DNA of 64,000 nt from Cantharellus purpuraceus (taxonomy: Eukaryota; Basidiomycota; Agaricomycetes; Cantharellales; Hydnaceae). Under the pieces are notes generated by a model. The model was not told the origin of the DNA. It did no database searches and saw nothing but the letters and a program-made list of their open reading frames with translations. The stretch is from NCBI GenBank assembly GCA_025174535.1, contig JALBUN010000010.1:310001-374000 (forward strand), read 5' to 3'. Numbering within the stretch: position 1 is the stretch's first letter; every line of letters starts with the position of its first letter. The translations under genes and the position numbers were made by a program. Positions 1 through 11,446 of the stretch are shown here, one piece after another.

Positions 1-1964
1 ACCGGGTTGTACCTTTTTAAGCTACCGTCTCGTTTACTCTTCCTGTCCGGAGATGCCTCTCATGTGTCATAATTTTAATGGCTCTTATGCATGATTCCAA
101 GTGATCTGTGTATTAGTGGTTAGTTAGTGATGTTTCGACACTCAGTCATTCACCTAATTGAGCATCGCCATGACATGGCCACGGTGGTTACACCAGGGTC
201 GACACGTAAATCCAGGTAAACTCCTTCATTTAAATTAATCCACCATGCCGCATGCCGGAACTTGAAGATGAAATCCCACCGTGTCATCAATCTCGAGATT
301 TTCAATTCCAGAAATGTAATGGGTTGGTTGGTCTGTCGTTCATGAATTAATCCATCATAGATATTCATGAAAAGTCTCACCGATTCTCGTGGATTTATTT
401 CACGTGTGTGTATTACTTGCGAGCACTGGCTTTTTTCGCTCGGAGAATGGATCTCCCGCAGCCGCCTGTTTGGATATAATGTCCTTCGGACCCCTGTCGA
501 CAGGTACCGCTTTAATCCATCTCGATGTGGGGCCAGTGATTTCTGTTGCGGGGCGTCTGATGTCTAATCGGGGGAGCTGCTGGGTCGTTTGCAATGAGTT
601 CATCGGCGACACGTCGCCAAAAACTCGACCAGATCATGGAGACTCTTGAGATTCGGAGCCCGGGTCCATGCGTGCCAAGGACATATTATACCGACTCTTG
701 ATTTGGGTGTATCAATAAAGCCGCCGTGATGTATAAACGGCTTTGGGAGGAAAGAGTTGGAGAGGGGGGGATGTGCGTTGGCGAGTGGTGGGTATATGAA
801 ATCGTCACGGTGACCAAAAGTGTGACTCGCCTTTGTTCGTGTTCCTTTCATCTCTAACCACCATCTGTGGCAGGCACCCTCGCTGTATCCACGTGGAGAA
901 CCACCATTGCATCACTCGCAACGTAGGCAAAGTTTCTTGCATACCATCCAATGGGTAGCCTCGGCATCTCCGCGACGCTTTTACGCACCCCTCATGCTCG
1001 GACATCAAGAAAGGTTGCGCAAGAGCTTGATGAGAATCTCAATCACCAGTGTGCAAAGTATTCGCTATGCTTCCAATTATTTAAAAGACTTGCAAGCGTG
1101 GCGACATTGCTGCTCGGGATCTTGTGCCGATAAGTCTTTTCTCTGGAAGCGAACTCGATCTGGGATTTGGATCTGGATACATTGCTGAAAATGCAACTGC
1201 GAAATGTGTTTGGTATGGATTTATGCTGCAAGCGCTCTGCTTCTATTAGGCAAGTCAGCAGCGACGTTGCTTTCAAAGCCTTGGACGCCGGAAAGAACGA
1301 ACGTTCAGATGAAAAGGCGTTGTAGCAATAGTTATGTGAGAGGTATCTAGTTTCTATTTCTAAAACTATCCTGATAAACGCAGAAACATGTTCAGGCAGC
1401 TGATAGCATGGTTGCGAAGTGGTAGGAGGGGAAGGAAGCTAATTAAGAGCCCCATCCGCTAGTAAATGATGTGATCGCTTCACATTCAATACGGAGGCCG
1501 TGGCTGACATTCGCCCTCTATGGTGAAATGACACTAATCTTGGTATTCCCTCATAACGGTCGCATCCTAGGCTGTGTTCAAAGCTACATCAAATGTCCGG
1601 TACCGTTATCTACCTGTCTTCAACTGGACTCATTCAAAGGACTTGTTTGAAACTGGACCGCGGGATAAAGTCTAGCTCAAGGATGTCATTGGATTATATT
1701 GATATGTCCGATGATTCATCAGCTGGTAGCTCGTTGTCTCCCCCTCGTGCAGGGCTCCCTTTGGCTTTGGCAGCTTTGAAGACCTGGCAATTCACCGGTC
1801 TGCCCATTGCTAGTAGCTTACTGCATCCTCATCTATCACTGCCGCTAGGCTGTGTGACCCTTGTATCCAGACAATGCTTCAAACCCAATGCCACATAGCT
1901 CAAAACGGTCATGCTGAAACGTACACAGTAATCCAAGCCTTTGCCTCCACCTTGCGAGCCAACA
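1..1964. other. no recognisable gene
   Basis: Only short overlapping open frames are present, none with a motif, plausible intron chain or family resemblance. It may hold the 3' flank of the CCDC25-like gene and unknown upstream sequence. I see no repeat shared with the rest of the window. Confidence 0.4.
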
Positions 1965-3023
1965 TCACATGAAATCTTCTTCCAGCTCCTTTGCTGTTTT
2001 GCCTTCGGAAGTATACTCTGAGTCTCCGCTGAAGAGACTATCATACGATCGCGCTGCTTTCTCTGCCTCTCGGGCTCGCGCAAGCTCCAAGTCTACCTTT
2101 TTCTGTGAGATTTGGAAGAAATCAGTACATGTGATAAAGGGCCGTGTAGTTGTTGTCAAGACTTGGATGAAACGAAGCGTACGAACTTTTTCGGCGGCGG
2201 CTACTCTTCGAGCTGCAGCTTCGGCCTTCAGGCGGTCTGTTTTCTCTTGTTCGTGGTCAACCTCTTTTTCGACCTTTGTCTTGTTCAGCCTGTTGATAAT
2301 AGGGTTCTCCCGCTTCGCAACATGGACTGTGTGGAATTCAAGTTTACAACATTGACGCCGCTCATTGATGGTTTTGACTTACTTCTTTTAACCTGTATAT
2401 GGTGGCCGGTTCTGGACCAGTCAATGATCCTAGCGCGTGATGGGCGGACTCACTCTGTTATCCTTGTGGAAGGAGACCTGTCCCGTGGCCATGTCCCCAG
2501 TTTTCTTGACCAATGCTCAACATACACCCTAGAGTATGATGAGATTGAGCATCATACCTTGAGGTTATCGGATGGGGTATATATAACCGTAATATTATCC
2601 TTCTTATTGCCTTCTATAGAATTGGCCTTGACAAGTTGTGCACAGTCAGTCAGCAGAGCTTGAGGGATCGTTTCCCATGAATCTATTGTAGGTGGCAGTC
2701 GCAAGTAGACGTGTGCCGACGACAACTTGTCCACGTGGAACCATACGTCTTGCGGCCTAATTCAAGTCATTGCCATAACGAAACAAGCGACCAATCTAAT
2801 GAATGGCTCTACCATGCGTATTTTATAAGGTCCTCGTCTGGTATGATCATCACAGATGGTATTATCGCAGTTTTCGATCACGCAGTGAACGAAACCTACT
2901 TTCGACTTTATCTTTGCCCATGTAAAGGGTGGTGGGCGGCGATGTAGCTCGATACAATGTTAGAGGGCAAATTCTCTGCCAAGAGGGGTATCGTTTACCT
3001 GTTGATTTGAAAAAGATCACCAT
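1965..3023 (-). CDS. CCDC25-like NFACT-R (DUF814) protein
   Basis: Ortholog-like to CCDC25, a small protein built on the NFACT-R domain that in animals has been described as a DNA-sensing membrane protein; the fungal role is unknown to me. Exons (minus, 5' to 3'): 2999-3023, 2900-2947, 2813-2837, 2558-2756, 2454-2504, 2383-2392, 2187-2326, 1965-2102. They sum to 636 nt, giving 211 residues, close to the family length. All introns are GT-AG. Visible family motifs are [53 protein letters not shown], a basic/acidic coiled-coil tail, SYDSLF and the terminal DFM. The start is the first ATG, preceding a short hydrophobic strand (MVIFFKS). Exon 6 is only 10 nt and two others are 25 nt, so automatic prediction would probably miss the 5' half. 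Confidence 0.9.
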
Positions 3024-4709
3024 CGTGGTTGTGCAGAACAAGTTATTTCCAACTCCGCGCCGCCTTCGCGGTCACTCAGTGTGAGCTGTTCGTGTAGGAG
3101 CAAAATATTACTAGAATTTATAACTCATCTTCCGTAATTATGCTACCATATCCTGGTATTGCAACGGTTCATTACTCCTAACGCAGATACTGCTAGCGTG
3201 CCAATTGACTGTAGCGAAATGACGGGCTACTATTATTGTAAAACTAGCAGCGCTTTTACCCTTCGGGATTTCCCAATGTTATTCAGAAGAGCAGTGGTCT
3301 TCGATTAGATATAGAAGACAGTTGCACTAGCATGCCGGATTGTGAATCTAGCCCCATCCAGTCGAGCTATATGTCGTAAGTTAAAAAGACGTTCCTGTCC
3401 GCTCCTCCCGCAGCCGCCCCCCGCCACACCGCGGAAGAATTGGAAGGCCATCTACGTGAACAAACAGATGGCATTCTCGCACTAGTGCAAGACTCTATCT
3501 GGCACAAGCTCAGCAACGGCTGATTGCACTGGCACAACGGATGCACTAAAATATGTAGATTCAGAAGGCAAGCTTGTCGGAGACATGAGTTATTCCGATG
3601 CCGAGGTCATTGGGAAGGGGTGGGAGGATAGTGGAATCATAGATTTTGTCGATACTGAAGGCGACTTAGATAAAGAAGTTATTGATGAATGACACGGGTT
3701 GAACCATGATCTATAGCTCGAAATAATACGTTTCATACAACGTGGATATGATTGCATTAGTTATCGGTAATTATTCAGTATGCACCATTCCAATCAAAAG
3801 ATAAGGTCTTCGGTGTAATCAGCCAATGCCTGAGGTATAGACTCGACAATCATTATCACCATGGACCGTTTGCTTCTACATTGATAGCGTCAAGAACAAT
3901 AATCAAGATTAGGTTGCTTGATTTCGTGCCAAGTGTTAAGGACAGCGCACCCCAGTTTCTTGCTTTTGCGATTGAGCATCACCCTATCGCATAACATAGG
4001 CAGGGGCTGGAGGGTCGAGGTGAACTTGGTGTCCATACGGGGGCAAAGGAACATTCCAAAGCGGAAGTCCCCCAGTCGTCAATTCCGTGTCTGCCCCATT
4101 TGCCACAGAGTTTACTTCAATGGCCCTTGATTCAGGCTCCCGAATGCGCGAATTGCCCCCGGATCGGCAGAACGCCACCGACAGCATTGCCGATATAGTC
4201 ATCAACAATAAGACTTTATAAAGGGGTGAAAATCGACGCATGCACGTCAAAAGAGTCAGCGCTGGCGGATAATGCACCACTGCACGCACGCGAGCCAGAA
4301 ATGATGCCAATTATCGTCTGTGTATTGAGAGATCTCAACTTTGTAGACTGAGTCTCGCTGGCGCTTGGGGATGACATGCAATTGCAGTAGGACGGATCCG
4401 AGTCAGAGAGTATCTTTCGATGAAAAGCGACTTAAAAAGCAGATGTTTGTATTAATTGCGCTAGCCACTGGAGCTGGCCGCCATGAAATGGCGTTTGTGA
4501 GCAGAGCAGTGGTCATCGCTTCTACCATTTCATCGAAGCTGTGAATCTCCAGATCAGATGGCACCGGCTGTATATAGGTAGATTGTCAATTTGGCGAGTT
4601 CGGAGCTGTGGCAAAGGTGTGGGATACCCGGTGGTCTGGGGGCCCGGCCTCCATTCCGGCTTTTTGAGCGCTAGTACGAGTGAGTGCCAGTGAATCCTAC
4701 CTTGGAGGG
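3024..4709. other. mostly unassigned intergenic DNA
   Basis: Between the divergently transcribed CCDC25-like and kinase-like genes. A 69-codon open stretch (3484-3693) is listed separately. A 108-codon minus-strand frame at 3984-4310 has one hydrophobic segment but no family resemblance and I do not call it a gene. Confidence 0.35.
3484..3693 (+). other. possible orphan 3' exon
   Basis: An open frame follows a consensus-like acceptor (pyrimidines then CTAG at about 3482) and ends in TGA at about 3691. The peptide is acidic and looks coding (contains DALKYVDSEGKLVGDM and FVDTEGDLDKEVIDE) but lacks a good start codon, and the upstream frame (EELEGHLREQTDG) is in another phase. It could be the last exon of a small or broken gene. 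Family unknown. Confidence 0.25.
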
Positions 4710-5714
4710 ATGCCAACCTTTAAAGTTCCCTTGGCCGTGCCGCCTCTGTCCGGCGCTGACCTTGCCGAGCATGCCTGGTCAGACGATGAAATCGAATGTT
4801 ATAGCATCTCAGGGCCGGCCAGAGCAGCTAGAACGGGGCCTTACATCGCCTACATATTCGACATGCGCATGCGACGATGGTACACCATCACTGCAAACCA
4901 TTACGAGCCTGACCCTTCCGATCCGGAATGGGACGAGTTGGCGGATCCCTACTGGTGTAATATACTCAGACAGACTGGTCATCGTGGGCGGGACGACTTC
5001 AATCATATAGATGTCCACCCTGATGGCACGTTTTCGTTGCTTAAGAAAGCCGTTGAAAGCATAAAAAAACTGGATCTTCACTCACCCCCTAACGTACCGG
5101 ACCCCGGATATCCACACGTTCTTTATACGAGTTTACAGGGGAGGCAATATCTCGAGTACTCTGTAGAGACGTGTACGTGGAAGGGCGAACGCTGTATTTT
5201 CAAACAGCTCCTGATGACGTCTCAGGTTCCCATGCTTGATGCCGAGATCTCAATGAACATCCGACTCGCGCACAGTTCACATATCGTCCACTTCATTGCT
5301 TATGTCGTGGACGAAGACGGCGACCTGCGTGGCATTCTATTCCCCTGGGCAGGCGTAACAATCGATACCTTTCCTACCGTCCGCTGGTCATACTTCCGTG
5401 ATATCGTGCACGGCCTGAGAGATATCCATGATCTCCCCTTATTGGAGACCGAAGTTGGCCAGAAGGACGAATCGTCACATGGAGACATATTCTGTCGCAA
5501 TATCCTTGTCATGGATGGTGTCGCTCGTTTGATAGACCTCAACAACGAAGGGCTCGATTATCCTGGAGACCACGAAGCTTTTTTAAATGTTCTCCTTATG
5601 CTAAAGGATAAAGCTGAAGGGGATGTCGACAAGAGTCGAATTGACGAGATGGAAACTTGGCTGCGTGCTGGAGTGGGATTCACAGAACTATCGGAGAAAA
5701 TGAAGGATTGGTGA
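4710..5714 (+). CDS. divergent protein-kinase-like protein
   Basis: Single-exon frame of about 334 residues. The open frame extends a little upstream, but the first in-frame ATG is at 4710. The C-terminal half resembles a protein kinase fold: a lysine in CIFKQLL, a helix with MLDAE, a catalytic-loop-like SSHGDIFCRNIL (HGD in place of HRD, with the Asn kept) and LIDLNNEG where DFG would be. Known families of fungal kinase-like proteins show such variants. The N-terminal 130 residues have no domain I recognise. DLN instead of DFG leaves the metal-binding Asp, so activity is possible but unproven. No intron is needed. It sits beside the transposon nest, so it may be a lineage-specific accessory gene. 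Confidence 0.6.
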   Translation: MPTFKVPLAVPPLSGADLAEHAWSDDEIECYSISGPARAARTGPYIAYIFDMRMRRWYTITANHYEPDPSDPEWDELADPYWCNILRQTGHRGRDDFNHIDVHPDGTFSLLKKAVESIKKLDLHSPPNVPDPGYPHVLYTSLQGRQYLEYSVETCTWKGERCIFKQLLMTSQVPMLDAEISMNIRLAHSSHIVHFIAYVVDEDGDLRGILFPWAGVTIDTFPTVRWSYFRDIVHGLRDIHDLPLLETEVGQKDESSHGDIFCRNILVMDGVARLIDLNNEGLDYPGDHEAFLNVLLMLKDKAEGDVDKSRIDEMETWLRAGVGFTELSEKMKDW

Positions 5715-6130
5715 ATCGTGGTGGGTGTTATACCATGAAACTTCCGTTGCCGAACCTGGACTTGGTCTGTGAGACCGAAAGTGCATCATGCCGTGTATGG
5801 TCTTTAGACTCACATTTCTCTGATGCTTCAAGTCGCTGTTAATTCATGCCGGTTCGAGTGTGAACAGTTACATTGGCATAGTACGGAATCAAAGACTACA
5901 ATCGACCTCCATATAGAGCCCTTTAATTAGCTAGCGTGGACATTCTATGACTATCTTGTGTTCAATTGACGCTGCTGACATTAATGACTAGATCTCATCC
6001 GCGCCTGGGGTGGCACCTCATTATGCTCCAAGCTTTAGCTGCAGTATCCATGAGTAGTCCATAAGGACAATGTCTCTGTGACTTTGATTGCATACAAGTG
6101 GTACATGACTTGATGTAGGACTTAATGGAA
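5715..6130. other. no feature seen
   Basis: Short spacer between the kinase-like gene and the transposon nest. No coding or repeat signal recognised. Confidence 0.4.
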
Positions 6131-6592
6131 CCATGAAGTTCAGGCCACACATAGTCTCACCTGACTAGATCTATTTTGGTTTTGTCCAAAGTGACCAGAG
6201 ATCAGATGATCATGTTTGTTCTGGAGTACATGGAGTTGGAGATTGTTCACATCAGGAATGTAGATGTGGTTGTCAAGATGGAGTAAGCCTTCTGGATCAA
6301 TGGACCAGCAATTGGTTGGTTTATTGAGATGACCAGATAGCAGGATCAGATCAGAGTGCAGATCAGATTTCAGAGTGGAGTGTATCAATGTCCATAGTAA
6401 TGGCTGCTTGGAGGACTGGAGAGTAGAACATTGTGGCTCAGAGGGAAGTGGTTAACTGTTTGTTAGTGAACACAGACCTAAGATTATGTTACTGCTGCAT
6501 AATCATTTCCTCCCTCTTTAGGATAGATGTCCCATTGTCTAGTTAATGAGTCTGGTTTTGTACTGAGTTTTCTGGGACAGAAATGGATTACC
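6131..6592 (-). mobile_element. decayed Ty3/gypsy pol fragment
   Basis: Aligns by eye with about 8985-9445 of the main element: the H2C2 integrase zinc-binding region (LQLHVLQNKHDHLISGHFGQ) and the preceding RNase H/linker sequence, in the same orientation. It is strongly CpG-depleted and has lost the reading frame. It abuts the outer LTR edge at 6593, so the main element's end lies inside this older copy. The matching continuation is not found beyond 13151, so the flanks have been rearranged. Confidence 0.75.
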
Positions 6593-6874
6593 TGTTACGC
6601 ACTAGGTCTGATTGGGGGTCGGAGATTGGGTTGGAGGTTGGGTCAGAGGTTGGGTCAGAGGTTGGGTCGGAGTCGGAGTACGTCGTGGGGGTTGGAACGG
6701 ACTTGGCTTCAGCTTATGTGCTGTGCCCTCACTAATACCGGTGTCCGAGATTTCGGAGACGGAGTATGACTTAGAGAGTTAGGATCGGACTTAGGAACTA
6801 GGCGTGATTTGATATTTGAACTGGGGAATGAAGTCCCCAGTCGGGCAACTTAAATACATATTTGAAATCTAATA
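6593..6874 (-). repeat. truncated 3' LTR (R/U5 half) of the gypsy element
   Basis: Starts on the plus strand with TGTTACGCACTAGG and matches 12612-12895 closely, then diverges exactly where the ATG of the accessory frame begins (6875). It keeps the TGGGGA hairpin and TATTTAA box. The TGTTATGAC (U3) terminus is missing, so this LTR could not support normal integration. Confidence 0.85.
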
Positions 6875-7620
6875 ATGTCGGCGATCCAGCTTTGCAAGCG
6901 TGAGATGGAGAAGGCGGCGGCAGAACAGCAGGACAAGGAGGAGGAGAGGGAACACTTGGAGGCCGCAGCGAGAAGGGGCGGACCACCCAAGGCTCTGGCT
7001 CCAACGGAGCCATTCGGCAGACCCAGCATAACTTGCAACTTATGTCGTGATGCGGGTGTGGAGTGTGGCCTACCGGCCCAACTCGCCGACTTCGGTCCTG
7101 CAATTGTTGGAAAGGGGGGTGTAGGATCGATGGAAAGTTCGATCCCCGGAGTCGGAGCGTCAAGCCCCGACTAGTGGTACAAGGAAGGGCAGAAAAAGAA
7201 TCAGAGGGTCGTCCGACCAAAAAGAGGTGGACGGAGATGGGTGCTGTGGCAGCTGGGGGTAGCGGCATCGGATTGGAAGGGGCAACGACCGGTGCAGGTA
7301 CAGGGCGTGTCTCGGCGCCCAATAGTACTGTGGGCCAGCTTATCCGGCTGGTTAACCTGCAGTCGGAGCACCTTCGGCGGACGGAGGGGTTGCTAGTGGA
7401 CTTGGTGAAAATGATGAAATGGAAGGAGGTTCTGGAGGGTCGTCGGACAGCCGAGTTACGTCGGTTGCGGAAGTTCATGGCCCCGTTGGACAAGGATTCG
7501 GACATGGGGGATGAAAAAGATTGGGTGTCAGATGTAGAGAGTGATGATGAGTCAGAGACGGCGTCGGAGATGGAGCCTGAGGTAGATAAGGGGAAGGGAA
7601 AGAGGAAACACGATGTATAA
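6875..7620 (+). pseudogene. antisense accessory gene of the gypsy element (Zn2Cys6-like, frameshifted)
   Basis: Opposite in orientation to pol and tail to tail with it (147 bp between stops). Begins MSAIQLCKREMEKAAAE, a charged helical segment, then CNLCRDAGVECG (CX2CX6C), the first half of a binuclear zinc cluster. A frame change of two bases near 7060 moves to the frame with RSCNCWKGGCR, the second half. A predicted coiled coil follows (LIRLVNLQSEHLRRTEGLL), then an acidic tail and a basic end (KGKGKRKHDV). The same architecture recurs at 58.3 kb and 60.7 kb. The family resembles Zn2Cys6 DNA-binding proteins; function is unknown. No intron is needed here, unlike the other copies. Confidence 0.7.
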
Positions 7621-7767
7621 AATAAAAATGAAAATGATTATAAATTTCGGAGCGGAGACAAATGAGGTGGAGTGATTCCTTCAGAGCTTTTGGGCAGGCA
7701 TGTAATTTCCCTTGACTTGTAATAAAATGGTGATGCGAAATAATAGAATTGGCATTAGTAATTGAAC

Positions 7768-10758
7768 TTAAAGATTCATAAGGGGGCCAGGTTTGTCTGG
7801 ATAAGCGGAGTGAAAGTCAGAGACGGATTCAGATGCGTGATTGAGTTCAGACGTGGAGATCCATGAGGACTCTTCATCGGTGCCTTTGTATCCAGTCCAT
7901 TTGACTAAGTACTGGAGCTTGCACTTGTATTGACGGTCGATCTTCAAGTCCAGGATCTCGGATATCTCATATTCATTGTCTCCTTCGATGATGATCGGGG
8001 GAGGTGGGGGTTGCGTGCGACTGGAGATCTCATTCGTAGGAGCGGGTTCGAGCATTGATATATGGAAAACCGGATGAACTGCTCGGAAGTGGTCCAGGAG
8101 GCGGAGGGTGAAGGACCTGCTGCCTGCGTGAGCAATGACCTCATAAGGACCTAAGTATTTCTCGGAGAGTTTCTTCGATGGGCGGGTAGTCCGGAAGTGT
8201 TTGGCCTTAACGAATACTTTGTCTCTGATTTGTAGGTCCGGAGCTGGAATGCGGCGTCGGTCTGCGGAGACTTGATATTGTTTCTGAGCATCGGAGATGG
8301 TCTCTCGGAGATGTTGGTGTAGTTGATCGAGGTCAGTTACGAATTGACGGGCTTTGGTGGAGGCAAGTTCCTTCTCAGGGTGGACAGAGATGTTCGGATG
8401 GTAGCCTTTATTAGCAAAGAATGGAGAGATGCCAGTAGTTGCGTTTGGAGCGTTGTTGTAGGCAAACTCTGCTAATGGAAGCAGATCAGCCCAGTTGTCT
8501 TGTTGATAGTTACAATAGATTCGGAGATATTGTTCCAGGGACTGATTCATTCGTTCCATTTGTCCGTCTCCTTCAGGATGGTATCCAGAGGTGAAGTGAA
8601 GCTTCATGTCGAGAGCCTTTCCTAGTGTGCGGAAGAAGGAGGACACGAACTCCGAGCCCTGATTGGACGTGACATGCGATGGGACTCCGTGTTTAGAGAA
8701 TACATGGAGAACGAACAATTTAGCTAGCAAGGCGGAGGTGATGGTGTCATGCGTCGGAATGAATAGTGACTGTTTGGTGAACCTGTTGACAATCACGAGT
8801 ATGGTGTCATATCTGAGCGATGGGGGAAGCTTCTCTATGAAATCCATGGAGATGGAGTTCCATGGTTGCTCTGGGATCAGAAGTTGCTTAAGCGTTCTGT
8901 AGGGTTTGTGCCTTTGCGATTTTGAGCACATACACGTGGTGCAGGAGTTACAGTAGTGTTGAATGTATTCCCGCATTTTTGGCCATACATAGTCTTGTCG
9001 GATTAATCCTTGTGTGCGATTTTGCCCGAAGTGGCCGGAGATCGGGTGATCATGATAATACTGCAAAACTCGGAGTCGGAGGCCATTGGCGTCGGGGACG
9101 TATATCCGGCCGTTGTGTTGGAGGTGTCCTTCGGGGTCAAGTGACCATTTCAGATTGGAAGGGTTGTCCAAGTGTTTAACTGCAACAGGATCAGATCGGA
9201 GTGATGAGTGGATGTTGGAGCGGAGTTGGTTGATGTCCATAATGGTGACAGTTTGGAGAGTGGGAGTCATGAGGGTGGATGCTCGTAGGGACGATGCCAG
9301 CTGCTCGTTAGTGAACACAGGACAAAAGTTGTGTGGGTTTACAGTGGCATAGTCGCTATTCCCCTCTTTAGGGTAGACATCCCAGCGTCTAGTTAATGTG
9401 TCGGGCTTTGCTCCGAGTTGACCTGGACGGAAACGGATAATGAGATTGAACTGAGATAGGTATTTGGACCATCGGACCTGTCTCCAGGTGAGCAGTTTTG
9501 TTGTGGAGAAATATTCCAAGTTCTTGTGGTCAGTTATGACGTCCACTGGATCGGAGGGACCCTCAAGGTAGTGTCTCCATATCCGGAAGGCTTCATATAT
9601 GGCAAGGAGCTCTTTGTCATGGATGTCATAGTTCAGTTTGGGGGGCGTAAATGTACATGAGTGAAAAGCGATCGGGTGGACTTGTCCGTCGTCCGGAGAG
9701 ATGATGGACAGGATCGCAGCAAGTGCATAGTTGGAGGCGTCGGTCTCTAATAGGATAGGAACATCTGGAACCCAATGAGTCAGTATCGGAGCGGAAGTAA
9801 AGGCCTTTTTCAAGGTCTCAAAGCTCTGTCTACATTCATCAGTGAAATTCCATTGGATACCCTTCCTAGTGAGTCGGGTGAGTGGGACGGTGATATCGGA
9901 GTAGCCGTGAATGAAGCGGCGGTAGAAGTTGGCGAACCCGAGGAAGGACTGTACATCCTTGACTTTCCGGGGTTCTGGCCATTCCTGTATGGCTTTGATT
10001 TTGTCATCGGACATTGTCAATCCTGCCGGGGAGAGGATATAGCCTAGGTATTTGACCGAGTCGGAGTGGAATTCGCATTTGTCAGCATGGGCGAAGAGGC
10101 CATGCTTTCGGAGACGTCAGAGTACCTCTCGGACATGTGTCCGATGTTCTTCTTCATTGTCTGAATATACCAGAATGTCGTCTAAGTAAACGAGGACGGT
10201 CACATCGAGGAGGTCGGCGAAGGTATCATTCATGAACCTCTGGAAAGCGGCCGGAGCATTGGTTAGTCCGAAGGGCATGACACACCACTCGAAAGATCCA
10301 TATCGTGTGTGGAAGGTCGTTTTCCATTCATCACCTTCTCAGATACGGACTAGATGGTAGGCATGTCGGAGATCTATTTTGGAGTAGATCTTAGCCTTTT
10401 GAGGACTCTCGAGTAGGTCCGTGGTGCAGGGCATCGGGTATCAGTCTTTCTTGGTGATCTTGTTGAGTCCACGGAAGTCGACGCATAGACGGAGTGATCC
10501 GTCTTTTTTGCGGACAAATAGGACCGGAGCTCCATGAGGAGATAGGGATGGGCGGATGAAGCCCGTGGCCAAGTTCTCGTCTATGAATGTTCGGAGAGCC
10601 AATAGCTCTTTTTGTGATAGCGAGTAGATAGGGCCAAGCGGAGGGGTGGAGTTGTCATCCAGTTCGATCTTGAGATCGTATGGTCGGTGTTCTGCTAGGG
10701 AGTTGGCTTTAGACTTGCTGAACATGTCGGTGAACTCATGATACTCCTTGGGAACCAT
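7768..10758 (-). pseudogene. gypsy pol: RT, RNase H, integrase, chromodomain
   Basis: RT begins around 10758; [10 protein letters not shown] is at about 10160-10200. Three TGA codons interrupt RT (10441-10443, 10339-10341, 10117-10119), each at a place where relatives usually have Arg. From 10020 to 7768 the frame is open for 750 codons: RNase H (LLETDASNYALAAIL), H2C2 zinc finger (HDHPISGHFGQN and CNSCTTC), integrase core and chromodomain (CKLQYLVKWTGYKGTDEESS). The integrase has MDFIEK for the first Asp and keeps the Glu in DGQMERMNQ, but the second Asp position reads TSNQGSEF, with Asn instead of Asp, so this copy should be integration-defective. Confidence 0.9.
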
Positions 10759-10779
10759 AGAGAGGTCTGGTGGAGTGGA

Positions 10780-11446
10780 TCAGGCGGAATGAGCAGCGAG
10801 GAATATTGGATCAGAGAGGTGAACCTGGAATGTGTGAGAACCGTCCAGCTTGCTTAGTCTGGCAAAGACCATAGCGTCCACCATCGATATAAATGGAGGG
10901 GTAGATGGAGTATCTATCGGAGTGGAGTTGGTGGAGGCGGAAGATAATTTCGCACCTATAGTTGCTGGTGACGTCGGGGATGACACAGCCTGTGCTGGAG
11001 AACGGAATGTGATATGGCCCAATGCCCAGTCAATCAACAGATTGTAGCGGGTGAGCCAGTTATATCCGAGAACCACAGAACAGCTGGAGTCAAGCGGAGT
11101 AACATAGAATGTAAGGGTCTGGATTTCTCCGACAGAAAAACAGATAGACAAATCTATAGCTCGTGAAATAAGCATTAGTAGTACCGTCAAATAATCAGAG
11201 TGGTATTGGAGTTATGGTGTATGTATGGAGTTTTATGTAAATCGGAAAAAGAGGAATTGAGGAAACAGTGAGTAGAACCGGAGTCAATTAATGCTTGAAT
11301 AGCAGTATCGGGAATGGAGTCGGAGTGGACGAGGAGGGTAAGGGAGTCGGAGTGGGAAAGAGCGGATGCATTCAGGTGGACCTCGTTTGTCGTACGGGGA
11401 GTACCAACACAGCCCTCAGCCCGTATGGAGGCTATAGGACTACTTA
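10780..11446 (-). pseudogene. gypsy aspartic protease region
   Basis: The active-site motif ALIDSGST lies at about 11270-11290 and is followed by CFLNSSF, typical of retroelement pepsin-like proteases. The frame then breaks at least twice (a TGA near 11195 and a one-base shift near 11180) before the downstream part with [12 protein letters not shown] and [10 protein letters not shown]. The C-terminal linker to RT is Ser/Thr/Pro-rich. It would not give a single polypeptide with pol as it stands. Confidence 0.75.
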
